DNA from: Mycobacterium sp.
GTDB lineage: Bacteria > Actinomycetota > Actinomycetes > Mycobacteriales > Mycobacteriaceae
Assembly (NCBI GenBank): GCA_018883075.1
Contig: VEQU01000005.1
Location: 1-64,000 of the forward strand
Length of the DNA stretch: 64,000 nucleotides
Reading direction: 5' to 3'
The position numbers and the translations under genes were made by a program. Position 1 is the stretch's first letter. The number at the start of each line of letters is the position of its first letter. Below are positions 42,148-52,970 of the stretch, in pieces. The notes beneath the pieces are model-generated. The model saw nothing but the letters and a program-made list of their open reading frames with translations. It was not told the DNA's origin and made no database searches.

Positions 42148-43398
42148 TCAGCCGGCGTCGGCGGTCTCTGCCGGAGCGCTGGTGGCGCCGGCCTTCACGC
42201 TGTCGACAGCAGAGGTGATGCTCTTGGTCACCTTGGCGATGGCGTCGCGAACCGGACGCTTGCTAGTGGCCTTCGACGGAGCCGGAGCAGGCGCGGCGGC
42301 CTCCTCCGACGTGGCCTCCGCCGTCGCCTCGGCAACCGCACTCGACGAGCTGTCGACCGGAGCGGCGTCAGCCTTGACATCAGCTGCCGTGGGAACGGCG
42401 TCCTGCGCCGGAGCGCTCTCGGGAACCTCCGCCGCGGGAGTGTCGACGGTCGCCGAGACCTCGGCTGAGGCAGTCGCGGGAACCTCGACCTGCGCCTCTT
42501 CCACCGCCTCCGCCGCGGGGGCCGCAGCCTCAACAGCGGGAGCCGCCACGGCTTCGGCGACCGACGCGACGACCCGCGCCGGCGCCGCAACCGCGGCCGA
42601 GGTCTGCGGCTGCTGGCCGGTGGCACCGGTCAGCGTGTTGATCCAGTACTGCAGCACACCGGAAAGACCAGCGGTGTAGTAGATCTCGTTCTCCACCGGG
42701 ATGTACCCGGGTGCCGGAAGTTCGCCGGCGTAGGCGGTGATGCTGTCGGCGATGAACGGTCCGATGACGGGCACCCCGCTGACTGCGCTGGCCGCGAACG
42801 CCAGGAAGTCCTCCCACGCGATGGTCACCAGGTAGGGGCCGTAGAACGCGAGCTGGATGAAGGTGCTCAGGATCGGGCTCGCCTGTCCGAAGGTGGCCTG
42901 CAGCAGATAGGCCGTCGCCGCACTGAGGCCCGCGGTACCGGTCTGCACGGTGAAGTTGCCGCCGCCGCCGCCGATGGCGCGGGCGAAGGTGGGCTCGAAC
43001 AAGTAGTTGACGATGCCCACACCCCAGTTGTCGCGGTCATCCCACCCGTTGCCGTTGCCGTTGACCAGGGCGTCGAGGCCCAGGTACAACGCGCCGGAGA
43101 TACCGCTGACGGTGCACTCGTAGTTGCAGTACGAGGCCCAGGGTTCCACGGTGAGCGGCTCGTTCTCCGGACCCACGAAACCGCCGTATTCGGACGAGTA
43201 GAACAGGAGGTTGGTCCACTCCGCGGCGGGGATGGTGAAGACGTCGGCGAACGTGGTCAGTTCGTAGGCCGCCTTGGACAGCGCGTTCGGCGTCGCGATG
43301 GATGCGCTGGGGGCGATCCCCGGCGAGGCGGCGACGATAGCGGCCGCACTGACAAGCGCCGCTCCCGCCGTCAGGAAGGGACGAGTCTGAGTCGCCAT
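42148..43398 (-). CDS. Secreted mycobacterial protein of unknown function with Ala/Val/Glu-rich C-terminal half
   Basis: Signal peptide (MATQTRPFLTAGAALVSAAAIVAASPGIAPSA), structured ~240-aa N-terminal part (ADVFTIPAAEWTNLLFYSSEYGGFVG...), low-complexity A/E/P tail. Confidence 0.75.
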   Translation of the reverse strand: MATQTRPFLTAGAALVSAAAIVAASPGIAPSASIATPNALSKAAYELTTFADVFTIPAAEWTNLLFYSSEYGGFVGPENEPLTVEPWASYCNYECTVSGISGALYLGLDALVNGNGNGWDDRDNWGVGIVNYLFEPTFARAIGGGGGNFTVQTGTAGLSAATAYLLQATFGQASPILSTFIQLAFYGPYLVTIAWEDFLAFAASAVSGVPVIGPFIADSITAYAGELPAPGYIPVENEIYYTAGLSGVLQYWINTLTGATGQQPQTSAAVAAPARVVASVAEAVAAPAVEAAAPAAEAVEEAQVEVPATASAEVSATVDTPAAEVPESAPAQDAVPTAADVKADAAPVDSSSSAVAEATAEATSEEAAAPAPAPSKATSKRPVRDAIAKVTKSITSAVDSVKAGATSAPAETADAG

Positions 43399-43916
43399 GT
43401 GGGGGTTCCCCTTTTCGCTGCGGTCCGCCTCCTGGCGGCGAACACATCGGTCTGCTGCAGCCCATACTGCCGAGCCGTCACAATGATAGGGCTGAGTTTG
43501 CCGTATGGCAAATCAAAGCGGGAAAAATTCCGGTTGGCGGACCTGCCAACCATCTGGCCCTGACGCCTACTTACTGGGATTTCCGACTCAGAAGGTCACG
43601 GTCATCAGCTTAAGGTAACCCGATTCTCAGTTTGCTCTCAGGACGAGCGAAATGCGCAAAATTTGCCACAGCAGCCTCGGAGCCTTCCGGGGACCGGTCG
43701 CCGCGATCACGTCGGCCGGCCTCCGGCAAACTCATCTGTCACCAATGGTCCCCCGAAATCGCACCATAACGGCTCACCGCGGGGCACAGAGCAATCACGG
43801 TACCGATCAACTCCGGACTCCGCATCCGATTCCGGGGCGAACGCCCACCTCCGCCGGCCTGCACTCGGCCGCGGCGGCGATGGTTGCCCGGCCGAGTTCA
43901 GCCGTGCTGAGCGGCG

Positions 43917-45896
43917 TCAGTGGCGCCGGCGGGAGCGCAGGTAGTCACCGACCACCGCTGCCCCGAGTCCGTCGAGGTCGGGTACCACCACGCGGCCCTC
44001 CACCCGCCGGGCCACCTGGTCGATGAACCGCGCCAGTCCAGGATCGTCGCCCAGTCGGAAGATCGTCACCTGGGCTCCCAGTTGGGCCATCTCGTCGAAT
44101 CCCCGCACGGTGTGGGCGATGGTCCGCGGGTGGGGCGGGTAGTCGAAGAACACCGACGAGCCACGGCCGTCGAAATCCTCGAGATGCGCGGTGGGCTCGC
44201 CGTCGGTGACCACCAGCACGACCGGTTGCGCGCTGGGATGGCGCCTCAGATGCCGGCCGGCCAGCGCGAGCGCGTGGTGCAGATTGGTGCCCTGTTCGTA
44301 GACGCCCTCCAGCCCGGTCAATTCGGCTGCGCTCACCGTGCGGGCGTAGCGGCCGAAGGCGATGATCTGCAGCGCATCCGAGCGGAACCGGCTGCTCACC
44401 AGATGGTTGAGCGCCAGTGCGGTGCGCTTCATCGGCAGCCAGCGATTCTCCATCACCATCGAGAACGATGTGTCCACCAGCAGCGCGACGACGGCCTGCG
44501 TCCTGGTCTCGGTCTCCGACACCTCGACGTCATCGACGGCGATGCGGATCGGTCCGTCGCCGTGGCCGGTGCCCGCGCGGCGCAACACCGCGTTGGTGAT
44601 GGTGCGGGTGACATTCCAGGGTTCGGTGTCACCGAAGGCCCACGGTCTTGTGGCGCCGGTGAGTTCGCCGGCGGCACCGGACCGGCGGGTCTCGCGTTCG
44701 CCGTGCCGGCCCGAAAGCCGTTGGGCCACATCACGGAGCGCGGCCTGTCCAAGCTGGCGCATGGCCTTGGGTGAGAGCCGCCACTGCCCGTCGGCACCGC
44801 GGTCGAAGAATCCCTGATTCATCAGGGCGCGCTCCAGTTCGGCGAGTGTGCGGGCGTCGATCGCCGCCTGGTCGCCGAGCTGGCGGGCCAGCGCGTCGAG
44901 GTCGACGTCGTCCATGGTGGCGCCGGGATAGCTCTGCGACAGCTGCTCGGCAAGTTGCTCCAACTCGGCGATATCAGCCAGCGCCTGCGCGCCCTGTCCC
45001 ATGCCGAGTGGGTTCTCCCCGGAGAACTCCGCTGATCCGTCCCAGTCCTCTCCGGGACGCGCCGCCCGCAGGTGGGAGTCCAGCCGGCTCAGCGCCTCCA
45101 TCAGCGCCGGTGAGCCGAAGGCCTGCTGCGCCAGCGCATCCAGTTCGGCACGCTGCTCGGCAGAGAGGCTGTTGCGGAAGCGCTGCGCCGCCGCCGCGCG
45201 CTGGGCCAGCGAGTCCAGTAACTCCTCGACGTTGCGCGGGTTCTCCGGGAAGTACTGGCCGTGCTTGGCCATGAACTCCTCGAAGTCCTCTTTGGTGTCC
45301 TCGCCGCGGGCGTGCTTGTCGAGCAGGTCGTTGAGATCGCCGAGCATCTCGCTGACGGCCTCACGGTCGGCGTCGGTCGCGTTCTCCAACGCCTGTTTCA
45401 TTCCGGCAAAGCGCTGATCGAGCATCTCCCGGCCGAGAAGGTCCTTGATCTCCTCATACTTCTGGCGGGCCTCGGGACTGCGCCAGTTGTAGTCGGACAA
45501 CTCCTGGACGGCTTTGGCAGGAGAGGGTGACAGCGACTCGATCTGCATCTCGGCGAAACGCGCGTCGTCGTCGAGGGCCCGGGCGAGTTCCTTGCGTTCG
45601 GCCAGGACCGCCTCGTCGAGTAGCCTTTTGATGTCCTGCAGGGTGCCGTCAAGGTTGTTGCGCTGCAGGAGTTCCCGGCGCCGGCGGTTCACTTCGGCCG
45701 CCAGCCGGTCGGCGCCCTTCATATTCGGGGATCCTCTGCGCAGCAACTCCGACAGGGCACGTCGCGGCGATGCGCCCTCCATGACGTCCTGGCCGATCTG
45801 CTCGAGCGCCTCACGCAGATCCACCGGCGGGGCCAGCGGATCCGGTCCGCCGCTGTAGGCGGAGTAGCGGGAGTCGTGCGCGCGTCGTTTCGCCAT
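43917..45896 (-). CDS. VWA domain-containing protein
   Basis: 659 aa; MIDAS motif VVALLVDTSFSMVMENRWLPMKRTALALNHLV; GTNLHHALALAGRHLRRHPSAQPVVLVVTDGEPTAHLE. Confidence 0.85.
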   Translation of the reverse strand: MAKRRAHDSRYSAYSGGPDPLAPPVDLREALEQIGQDVMEGASPRRALSELLRRGSPNMKGADRLAAEVNRRRRELLQRNNLDGTLQDIKRLLDEAVLAERKELARALDDDARFAEMQIESLSPSPAKAVQELSDYNWRSPEARQKYEEIKDLLGREMLDQRFAGMKQALENATDADREAVSEMLGDLNDLLDKHARGEDTKEDFEEFMAKHGQYFPENPRNVEELLDSLAQRAAAAQRFRNSLSAEQRAELDALAQQAFGSPALMEALSRLDSHLRAARPGEDWDGSAEFSGENPLGMGQGAQALADIAELEQLAEQLSQSYPGATMDDVDLDALARQLGDQAAIDARTLAELERALMNQGFFDRGADGQWRLSPKAMRQLGQAALRDVAQRLSGRHGERETRRSGAAGELTGATRPWAFGDTEPWNVTRTITNAVLRRAGTGHGDGPIRIAVDDVEVSETETRTQAVVALLVDTSFSMVMENRWLPMKRTALALNHLVSSRFRSDALQIIAFGRYARTVSAAELTGLEGVYEQGTNLHHALALAGRHLRRHPSAQPVVLVVTDGEPTAHLEDFDGRGSSVFFDYPPHPRTIAHTVRGFDEMAQLGAQVTIFRLGDDPGLARFIDQVARRVEGRVVVPDLDGLGAAVVGDYLRSRRRH

Positions 45897-47284
45897 CAGC
45901 CGTAGACCGTCTCGCCGTCCTCGGTGTTCTTGTCGATCTTCTTGGCCAGGTACAGCGCCTCGAGCGCGAGTTCCAGCGCGGCGGCACGCTGGCCCTCGCT
46001 GCGAGCGCCCAAGCGCTCGGCGATGGCGTCGATCACCGGGAGATCGGGCAGCGCGGCCAGCACGTCCTTCGCCGAGATCTGCTGGCCGGTGGTGACTTCC
46101 GAGTTCTCCACCGCGCTCACCAGCGGTCCGACGTCGATCCCGCCGAGCGCACGCTGGGCGGTGTCGGCGGTGGCACGCCGCAGCAGATGTTCCAGGACCG
46201 CCAGTTCCCGTCCCTCCTCGCCGGACTCGAACTCCAGCTTGCCGCGCAGAACGTCGATCACGGTGCCCAGATCGACCACTCGCGCCACGGGTTCGTCCTC
46301 GCCCAGGATGGCGCCGCGGTGCCGCGCGGAGGCGGCCACCGTCTCGGCGGCGGCGATGGCGAAGCGCGCCGAGACGCCGGAGCGCTGGTCCACCGACTGC
46401 GACTCGCGCAGCAGCCGGGTGAAGCGGGCGATGACGTTGAGCAGATACGGCGGGACGTCCGCGGTCAGGTGTGCCTCCTGGCTGATCACACCAACCTCGG
46501 CGTCGAGTTCGAGCGGGTAGTGCGTGCGGATCTCGGCGCCGAAGCGATCCTTGAGCGGGGTGATGATCCGGCCGCGGTTGGTGTAATCCTCCGGGTTGGC
46601 GCTGGCCACCACCAGCACGTCCAGCGGCAGCCGCAGCGTGTAGCCGCGGACCTGGATGTCGCGCTCCTCCATCACGTTGAGCATCGCCACCTGAATGCGT
46701 TCGGCCAGGTCGGGCAGTTCGTTGACGGCGACGACGCCGCGGTGCGCGCGAGGGATCAGGCCGTAGGCGATGGTCTCCGGATCGCCGAGGGTGCGGCCTT
46801 CGGCGACCTTGATCGGGTCGATGTCACCCACCAGGTCGGCGACGCTGGTGTCCGGGGTGGCCAGCTTCTCGGTGTAACGCTCACTGCGGTGCCGCCAGAT
46901 GACCGGGAGCGCGTCACCCAGTTCAGCGGCGCGCCGGATCGACTCCGGGGTGATCGGCGAGTACGGGTGCTCACCGAGTTCGGAACCGGCGATCACCGGG
47001 GTCCATTCATCGAGCAGGTTGATCAGTGAGCGCAGCAACCGGGTCTTGCCCTGGCCCCGCTCGCCGAGCAGAACGAAGTCGTGACCGGCGATCAGCGCTC
47101 GCTCAAGCTGTGGCAGCACGGTGTCTTCGAAACCGAAGATTCCCGGCCACACGTCCTCGCCGTCGGCCAGGGCGGTCAGCAGGTTCTCCCGGATCTCCTC
47201 CTTGACACCGCGCTCCTGGTGGCCGGAGGCGCGCAATTCGCCGACGGTGGCGGGGCGGCGAGTGTCGTTACTGTGCGCAGTCAC
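45896..47284 (-). CDS. MoxR/Mg-chelatase ChlI-type AAA+ ATPase
   Basis: LIAGHDFVLLGERGQGKTRLLRSLINLLDEW Walker A, RGVVAVNELPDLAERIQVAMLNVMEERDIQVRGYTLRLPLDVLVVASANPEDYTNRGRIITPLKDRF. GTG near 47284. Confidence 0.88.
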   Translation of the reverse strand: MTAHSNDTRRPATVGELRASGHQERGVKEEIRENLLTALADGEDVWPGIFGFEDTVLPQLERALIAGHDFVLLGERGQGKTRLLRSLINLLDEWTPVIAGSELGEHPYSPITPESIRRAAELGDALPVIWRHRSERYTEKLATPDTSVADLVGDIDPIKVAEGRTLGDPETIAYGLIPRAHRGVVAVNELPDLAERIQVAMLNVMEERDIQVRGYTLRLPLDVLVVASANPEDYTNRGRIITPLKDRFGAEIRTHYPLELDAEVGVISQEAHLTADVPPYLLNVIARFTRLLRESQSVDQRSGVSARFAIAAAETVAASARHRGAILGEDEPVARVVDLGTVIDVLRGKLEFESGEEGRELAVLEHLLRRATADTAQRALGGIDVGPLVSAVENSEVTTGQQISAKDVLAALPDLPVIDAIAERLGARSEGQRAAALELALEALYLAKKIDKNTEDGETVYG

Positions 47285-47368
47285 GCCCCCCACGCTACGT
47301 CCGCTGTCGAGCGGGCGGCAGCCCCACCGACCCTGCCGTCAGCAGCCGGTCACTTCGACGGGTCGGCG

Positions 47369-48952
47369 TCAGTGCGCGAAATGCCGGGCACCGGTGAGGT
47401 AGAGCGTGATTCCGGCCGCCGCAGCAGCCGCGGTGACCTCGTCGTCGCGCACCGATCCGCCCGGGTGCACGATCGCCCTCACCCCGGCGTCGGTGAGCAC
47501 CTGCAGACCGTCGGGGAACGGGAAGAAGGCGTCGGAGGCCGCCACCGCACCGCCGACCCGGTCGCCGCCCCGCTCGACCGCCAGCCTGGCGGCGTCGACC
47601 CGGTTCACCTGTCCCATCCCGACTCCGACGGTGGCGCCGTCGGCCGCGATCACGATCGCGTTGGACTTCACCGCCCGGCAGGCCCGCCAGGCGAACGCGA
47701 GGTCGGCCAATGTCGCGGCATCCGCAGCCGGCCCGGCGGCCAGGGTCCATGAGGCGGGATTGTCGCCGGCAGCGTCGATCCCGTCACGCTGCTGCATCAA
47801 CACCCCGCCGCTGATCTGCCGGATCTCCACTCCCCCGACCTCCGGTTCGCCGGCCACCAGCACCCGCACATTCTTCTTACGCGCCAAGACCTCCACCGCA
47901 CCCTGCTCGTACGCGGGCGCGATGATCACCTCGGTGAAGATCTCCGCCACCTGTTCGGCCATCTCGACGGTGATCTCGGTGTTCGCCGCGATCACGCCGC
48001 CGAAGGCGCTCAACGGATCGCACTCATGGGCCTTGCGGTGAGCGTCGGCGACCGACACCGCTGAGACCGCGATACCGCACGGGTTGGCGTGCTTGATGAT
48101 CGCCACGCAGATCTGCTGGTGGTCGAAGGCCGCCCGCCAGGCCGCGTCGGCATCGGTGAAGTTGTTGTAGCTCATCTCCTTGCCGTGTAGTTGCTGGGCT
48201 TGCGCCAGCCCCGGCCAGCCGGCGTCATCGCTGTAGAGCGCGGCCTGCTGATGCGGGTTCTCGCCGTAGCGCAGCAGCGAGGTTCGCCGCCAGTTGCGGC
48301 CCAGCCACGGTGGCAGGAAGGCCGGCGCGTCGCCGGATTCCGGCGCCAGGATGGACTCGGTCCAGCCGGCGACGGCGATGTCGTATTCCGCGGTGTGGCG
48401 GAATGCCAACGACGCCAGCTTCTTTCGTTCCTCGAGGGTGAATCCGCCGCCGCGAACCGCCGCCAGAACACCGTCGTACCCCAGTGGCTCGACGACGACG
48501 GCGACACTGGCGTGGTTTTTGGCCGCCGCGCGGACCATCGAGGGTCCGCCGATGTCGATCTGCTCCACGCATTCATCGATATCGGCTCCGGAGTCCACCG
48601 TTTCGCTGAACGGGTACAGGTTGACCACGACGAGATCGAAGGGCTCGATCTTGAGCTTCTGCAGGGCGGCGACGTGCTCGGGGTTGCGCGTGTCGGCGAG
48701 CAAGCCCGCATGCACGTGCGGGTGGAGGGTCTTCACGCGGCCGTCGAGAATCTCCGGGAACCCGGTGACGAACTCCACGGGGGTTACCGGGATGCCTTTG
48801 TCGGCGATGGTCTTGGCGGTCGATCCGGTGGACACGAGTTCGACGCCGGCTTCGTGCAGACCCTGCGCCAGCGCGATCAGCCCGCTCTTGTCGTACACGC
48901 TGATCAGCGCACGTCGAATCGGTTTCCTCCCGATCAGGGTGCGTGCCGTCAT
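47369..48952 (-). CDS. purH: Bifunctional AICAR formyltransferase / IMP cyclohydrolase
   Basis: [72 protein letters not shown]. Confidence 0.97.
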   Translation of the reverse strand: MTARTLIGRKPIRRALISVYDKSGLIALAQGLHEAGVELVSTGSTAKTIADKGIPVTPVEFVTGFPEILDGRVKTLHPHVHAGLLADTRNPEHVAALQKLKIEPFDLVVVNLYPFSETVDSGADIDECVEQIDIGGPSMVRAAAKNHASVAVVVEPLGYDGVLAAVRGGGFTLEERKKLASLAFRHTAEYDIAVAGWTESILAPESGDAPAFLPPWLGRNWRRTSLLRYGENPHQQAALYSDDAGWPGLAQAQQLHGKEMSYNNFTDADAAWRAAFDHQQICVAIIKHANPCGIAVSAVSVADAHRKAHECDPLSAFGGVIAANTEITVEMAEQVAEIFTEVIIAPAYEQGAVEVLARKKNVRVLVAGEPEVGGVEIRQISGGVLMQQRDGIDAAGDNPASWTLAAGPAADAATLADLAFAWRACRAVKSNAIVIAADGATVGVGMGQVNRVDAARLAVERGGDRVGGAVAASDAFFPFPDGLQVLTDAGVRAIVHPGGSVRDDEVTAAAAAAGITLYLTGARHFAH

Positions 48953-48959
48953 GCTGCGG

Positions 48960-49589
48960 TCATCCTAGGATCGCCTTTCTGCCTCTCCACTTCACGCCAT
49001 ACGTCGCCATCTCAGCGAGGACTTTGACGAGCAGTCGCCGTTCCACGACCTTGATGCGCTCGTGCAGCGTGCATTCGTCATCGGTGTCTCGCACCTCCAC
49101 GGCCTCCTGGGCCAGGACTGGCCCCGTGTCGACGCCCGAATCGACCACGTGCACCGAGCACCCCGTCACCGTCACCCCGTAGTCCAGCGCATCGGCGACG
49201 GCATGCGCACCGGGGAACGCCGGCAGCAGCGCGGGATGGGTGTTGACCACCCGGCCGGGAAAACGGGATAGGAACTCCGGCCCGAGAATCTTCATGAAGC
49301 CGGCCGAGACGACGAGATCCGGATCGTGTGCGGCGGTGGCCTCGGCGATCGCGGCGTCCCAGGTGCCGCGGTCGGGGTAATCGCCGAGCCGCACCGTCAT
49401 CGCGGGGATCGCGGCGGAAGTGGCGATCGCGACGGCGCGGCAGTCGCGGTCGGTGACGACTGCCACCACGCGTCCGGGATAGTCGCCCACCGCGGCGTCG
49501 AGCAGCGACTGCAGCAGCGAACCGGTTCCCGAGGCCAGGACCACTATCCGGGCCGGTGCACACGGCGGCACACGGATCGGTTCGGGCAC
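48960..49589 (-). CDS. purN: Phosphoribosylglycinamide formyltransferase
   Basis: [87 protein letters not shown]. Start placed at GTG 49589. Confidence 0.95.
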   Translation of the reverse strand: MPEPIRVPPCAPARIVVLASGTGSLLQSLLDAAVGDYPGRVVAVVTDRDCRAVAIATSAAIPAMTVRLGDYPDRGTWDAAIAEATAAHDPDLVVSAGFMKILGPEFLSRFPGRVVNTHPALLPAFPGAHAVADALDYGVTVTGCSVHVVDSGVDTGPVLAQEAVEVRDTDDECTLHERIKVVERRLLVKVLAEMATYGVKWRGRKAILG

Positions 49590-49672
49590 GGCGATGAGCC
49601 TATCCGCCGGTGACTCTGCGACGGTCCGGGGACCGGGCATCCGGTGGCGCGGATGCGCGACGTGCGACGACC

Positions 49673-51139
49673 CTAACCGGCCGGCGGCTGATCCGTTTCG
49701 CCGCCGGCGGTGATGTCGTCGTCGACGAACATCAGGTCCTCGACGTCCTCGGTATCCGGCGCGGGCTTGACCGGCGGTGGCGGCGGGGCGGGTTCGGGGT
49801 CGGCGGCCGGCACGGCTTCGGTACCGGGGCGCGCGTCGGCGGGCTCAAGCGGTACCGGCCCGGTCTCCGGCTCCGGCTCGTCACGATCGTCAGGGTCATC
49901 GCGGCCATCGCGGTCATCACGGTCGGCGGCGGCGTCGGCGGCGTTGGCGCCGTTGGCGTTGTCCCGGCCGAGGGGCGCCGTCACGCGCCCCGGCCGCGCA
50001 CTGATTCCACCGGCCATCACGACGGTCAATCCCCCGACGACGATGAACCAGAGGAAGGCCGCCGGGGCGAAGGTCGCCTGATCAACCCCGACATGCCCGA
50101 AGTTTCCGAGCAGTCCGCCTCCGAAGAAGGCCAGCACCGCCAGTAGCGCAGCGCCCAGCAGCGCGGCGGCGCCCAGTTTGGCGAACGCCGTCGGAATCGG
50201 CAGCGGCTTGAGTGCGCACTGCTGCCCCAGGGCGACGCCCGCCGTCGCGCCGATGATCAGCAGCGCCACCCACACCGGCCCGAGCGGCGGCGTGGGGACC
50301 GCTGCGAGGATCGGCAGGGCGGGGATGTCGCCGCCGAAGACGGTGAATGCGCTGAACGTCGCGAATCCGATGTGGGCGCTGGATCCGACTGCCACCGCCG
50401 CTGCGCCGATGACGATATTGGGCAGATACAGCAGTGACAGCCCAGCGAGGCTCAGGTAGCCGATGAACGAGTCGGTGATGCCGAACAACTGATGCATGGT
50501 CCCCCAGTGCACGACGAGCGACGCCGCGACCGCGACGCTCGACAGTGCGAGCAGCGCCGCGACCCCGATGAGCGCCGGACGAACCGCGTCGACGAGCCAG
50601 GCGGGCAGTCCGAGACGGGCGAGCAGAGGCCGACCCACCCGCGACCCCACACCGATGGCGGCACCGAGGCCGTGCACGGCCAGCACGCAGCTGAAGGCAC
50701 GCAGTGCGTTGGGCGTCTGCAGTGTGGTGATGACCGATGCGGCGTCATGCACGACGGCCAGAGCGATCGCCGCGATGAACAGCGGCCCGCCGACGGCCGA
50801 CGCTGCGATCCATCGGGTTACCAGCCACGAGCCGGTCGGGGATGTGAGGTGGGCGGTACCACGTGCGGTGGCCCACACCATCAGCGCCGCAGGCGCCAGC
50901 GGCAGGACGCCGAGTTGCTGGCCGGCCACCGTCACGGGGACCAGATGACCGGCCAGCCACATGCTGGCCACGGCTCCCAGCGTGCCGGTCAGGTCGCTGT
51001 TGGCGGCGACGAGTTGCACAAGGACGACGGCGGCGATGATCGCCAAGGCGACCAGTGACGGGCCGAAGGCCACCCGGACCAGATCACGCGGTTGCGGCGG
51101 GCCGGCCCCTGTTCGCAGACTCTTGTCCATCCGTGTCAC
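49673..51139 (-). CDS. perM: PerM-like polytopic membrane protein (DUF6350)
   Basis: 488 aa, many TM segments, acidic Pro-rich tail; between purN and the 34-kDa antigen homolog as in M. tuberculosis. Confidence 0.8.
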   Translation of the reverse strand: MTRMDKSLRTGAGPPQPRDLVRVAFGPSLVALAIIAAVVLVQLVAANSDLTGTLGAVASMWLAGHLVPVTVAGQQLGVLPLAPAALMVWATARGTAHLTSPTGSWLVTRWIAASAVGGPLFIAAIALAVVHDAASVITTLQTPNALRAFSCVLAVHGLGAAIGVGSRVGRPLLARLGLPAWLVDAVRPALIGVAALLALSSVAVAASLVVHWGTMHQLFGITDSFIGYLSLAGLSLLYLPNIVIGAAAVAVGSSAHIGFATFSAFTVFGGDIPALPILAAVPTPPLGPVWVALLIIGATAGVALGQQCALKPLPIPTAFAKLGAAALLGAALLAVLAFFGGGLLGNFGHVGVDQATFAPAAFLWFIVVGGLTVVMAGGISARPGRVTAPLGRDNANGANAADAAADRDDRDGRDDPDDRDEPEPETGPVPLEPADARPGTEAVPAADPEPAPPPPPVKPAPDTEDVEDLMFVDDDITAGGETDQPPAG

Positions 51140-51216
51140 TCGTCGCGCTCAACCTCCATCAGTGAGCCTCCATAAGCGAGCCTCCGCGAGGGAACCTCCG
51201 CGGGGAGAACGTCGCC

Positions 51217-51978
51217 TCAGGACTGGTTCGCGTCCGGACCGGTCCCCGACGACGGCTCCGGGGCCGACGGCGCGTGATTCGGCGGACCCTGCGCCGGGGA
51301 GAAGCTCGGGAAGCCGCTCGGCGGCGTGTTGGTGGTGTCCGGCGGGTAGGCGCCGTACGGCGTCGGGTAACCGGGGCGCGGCGCGCCCTGGGGTCCGGGC
51401 ACACCCGGGTAGTAGCTGCCGGGAGGGCCGTACTGCCCGTACTGCCCGTACTGCTCGTAGCGCGGTCGCGGTGCGGGGGCGGCCAGGACGCCGTTCTCGA
51501 ACAAAAGCGCGGTCACCGCCGCGGCGGCCTGCAGCACGGTGAACACCAGCACGAGCCACAGCGCCCAGCCGATGGAGAAGCCGGCCGGGCGATTGATCAC
51601 CTGCGCGACGACCAGCAGCACGGCCAGCACCGCCGACACGGCGATGATCGCGGTGTAGGGCCGGCCCGCGGCGGCGTGCACGCCCCGGGGCAGCAGGCTC
51701 ACCGCGGCCAGCAGCGCCGAGAGAAGTCCGGCCACCGTCCAGTAGCTCAGTCCGCTGGCGGTGAACTCCGCCCCGCCGAACGGCCCGATATCGGTGTTGA
51801 TGGTCAGCAGCGGACCGAAGCTCGCCAGGTAGGCGGCCAGGCCGAGCACCACCACGGCCGCAGTCAGGTAGACCGGCAACCTGCTCGGGCCCGCGGGCGC
51901 CTGATACGACGGCGCGGGAGCGCCGTAGCCGGGCGGCTGCGGCGCCGGGTAGCCCGGATTGGTGGGCGGGTAGCTCAT
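51217..51978 (-). CDS. 34-kDa antigen homolog (DUF5336), four-TM protein with Pro/Gly/Tyr-rich ends
   Basis: MSYPPTNPGYPAPQPPGYGAPAPSYQAPAGPSRLPVYLTAAVVVLGLAAYLASFGPLLTINTDIG...ALWLVLVFTVLQAAAAVTALL...YEQYGQYGQYGPPG. Confidence 0.85.
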   Translation of the reverse strand: MSYPPTNPGYPAPQPPGYGAPAPSYQAPAGPSRLPVYLTAAVVVLGLAAYLASFGPLLTINTDIGPFGGAEFTASGLSYWTVAGLLSALLAAVSLLPRGVHAAAGRPYTAIIAVSAVLAVLLVVAQVINRPAGFSIGWALWLVLVFTVLQAAAAVTALLFENGVLAAPAPRPRYEQYGQYGQYGPPGSYYPGVPGPQGAPRPGYPTPYGAYPPDTTNTPPSGFPSFSPAQGPPNHAPSAPEPSSGTGPDANQS

Positions 51979-52117
51979 GGCCTCTCCTCCAGCTGGTGAC
52001 TGACGTCCTCCAGAACGCCAACGCTAGCGCACAGCACAGTGACGACCGGGCAAGGACGACCGGGCAAGCAGGACCCGGGTTGCCCCCCGGGGATGGAACA
52101 CGTTCTAATTCCCTGCT

Positions 52118-52966
52118 ATGGACTACGGGCTCGTCCTCTTCACCAGCGACCGGGGCATCACACCGGCGGCGGCGGCGAAGCTCGCCGACGAGCACGGGTT
52201 CAGCACCTTCTACGTTCCCGAGCACACCCATATCCCGGTGAAGCGGGAGGCCGCCCATCCCACCACCGGCGATGAGAGCCTGCCCGACGACCGCTACACC
52301 CGGACGCTCGACCCCTGGGTCAGCCTGGCGACCGCGTGTGCCGTGACGACCCGGGTCCGGCTGTCCACCGCGGTGTGCCTGCCGGTCGAGCACGACCCGA
52401 TATCGCTGGCGAAAACCATTGCCACCCTTGATCACCTCTCCGGCGGGCGGGTCAGCGTCGGTGTCGGTTTCGGTTGGAACACCGACGAGCTCGTCGACCA
52501 CAACGTTCCACCCGGCCGTCGGCGCACCATGCTGCGCGAGTACATCGAGGCGATGCGCGCACTGTGGACCCAGGACGAGGCGGCGTTCGACGGGGAGTTC
52601 GTCAACTTCGGCCCGAGCTGGGCCTGGCCCAAGCCGGTGCAGGCCCACATCCCGGTTCTGGTCGGGGCAGCCGGTACGGAGAAGAACTTCAAGTGGATCG
52701 CGCGCAGCGCCGACGGCTGGATCACCACCCCGCGCGATTTCGACATCGACGCGCCGGTGCGCCAGCTGCAGGCCATCTGGGCCGACGCCGGCCGCGACGG
52801 TGCCCCGCAGATCGTGGCGCTGGACTTCAAACCGGTGCCGGAGAAGCTGGAGCACTGGGCGCAACTCGGGGTGACCGAGGTGCTGTTCGGGCTGCCCGAC
52901 AAATCCGCCGACGACGTCGCGGCCTACATCGAGCGGCTGGCCGGCAAGCTCGCCGCGATGGTGTAG
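52118..52966 (+). CDS. LLM-class F420-dependent oxidoreductase
   Basis: DYGLVLFTSDRGITPAAAAKLADEHGFSTFYVPEHTHIPV; LAKTIATLDHLSGGRVSVGVGFGWNTDEL. Confidence 0.87.
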   Translation: MDYGLVLFTSDRGITPAAAAKLADEHGFSTFYVPEHTHIPVKREAAHPTTGDESLPDDRYTRTLDPWVSLATACAVTTRVRLSTAVCLPVEHDPISLAKTIATLDHLSGGRVSVGVGFGWNTDELVDHNVPPGRRRTMLREYIEAMRALWTQDEAAFDGEFVNFGPSWAWPKPVQAHIPVLVGAAGTEKNFKWIARSADGWITTPRDFDIDAPVRQLQAIWADAGRDGAPQIVALDFKPVPEKLEHWAQLGVTEVLFGLPDKSADDVAAYIERLAGKLAAMV

Positions 52967-52970
52967 GCGT

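Noticed and set aside
43652-44026. 124-aa plus-strand ORF in the gap upstream of the VWA gene end
   Set aside because: Arg/Pro-rich, overlaps the VWA 3' end antisense, no plausible RBS; also two alternative frames open simultaneously.
51149-52864. 571-aa minus-strand ORF
   Set aside because: Antisense to the F420-type oxidoreductase and out of frame with the 34-kDa antigen homolog, both of which have recognisable sequences.
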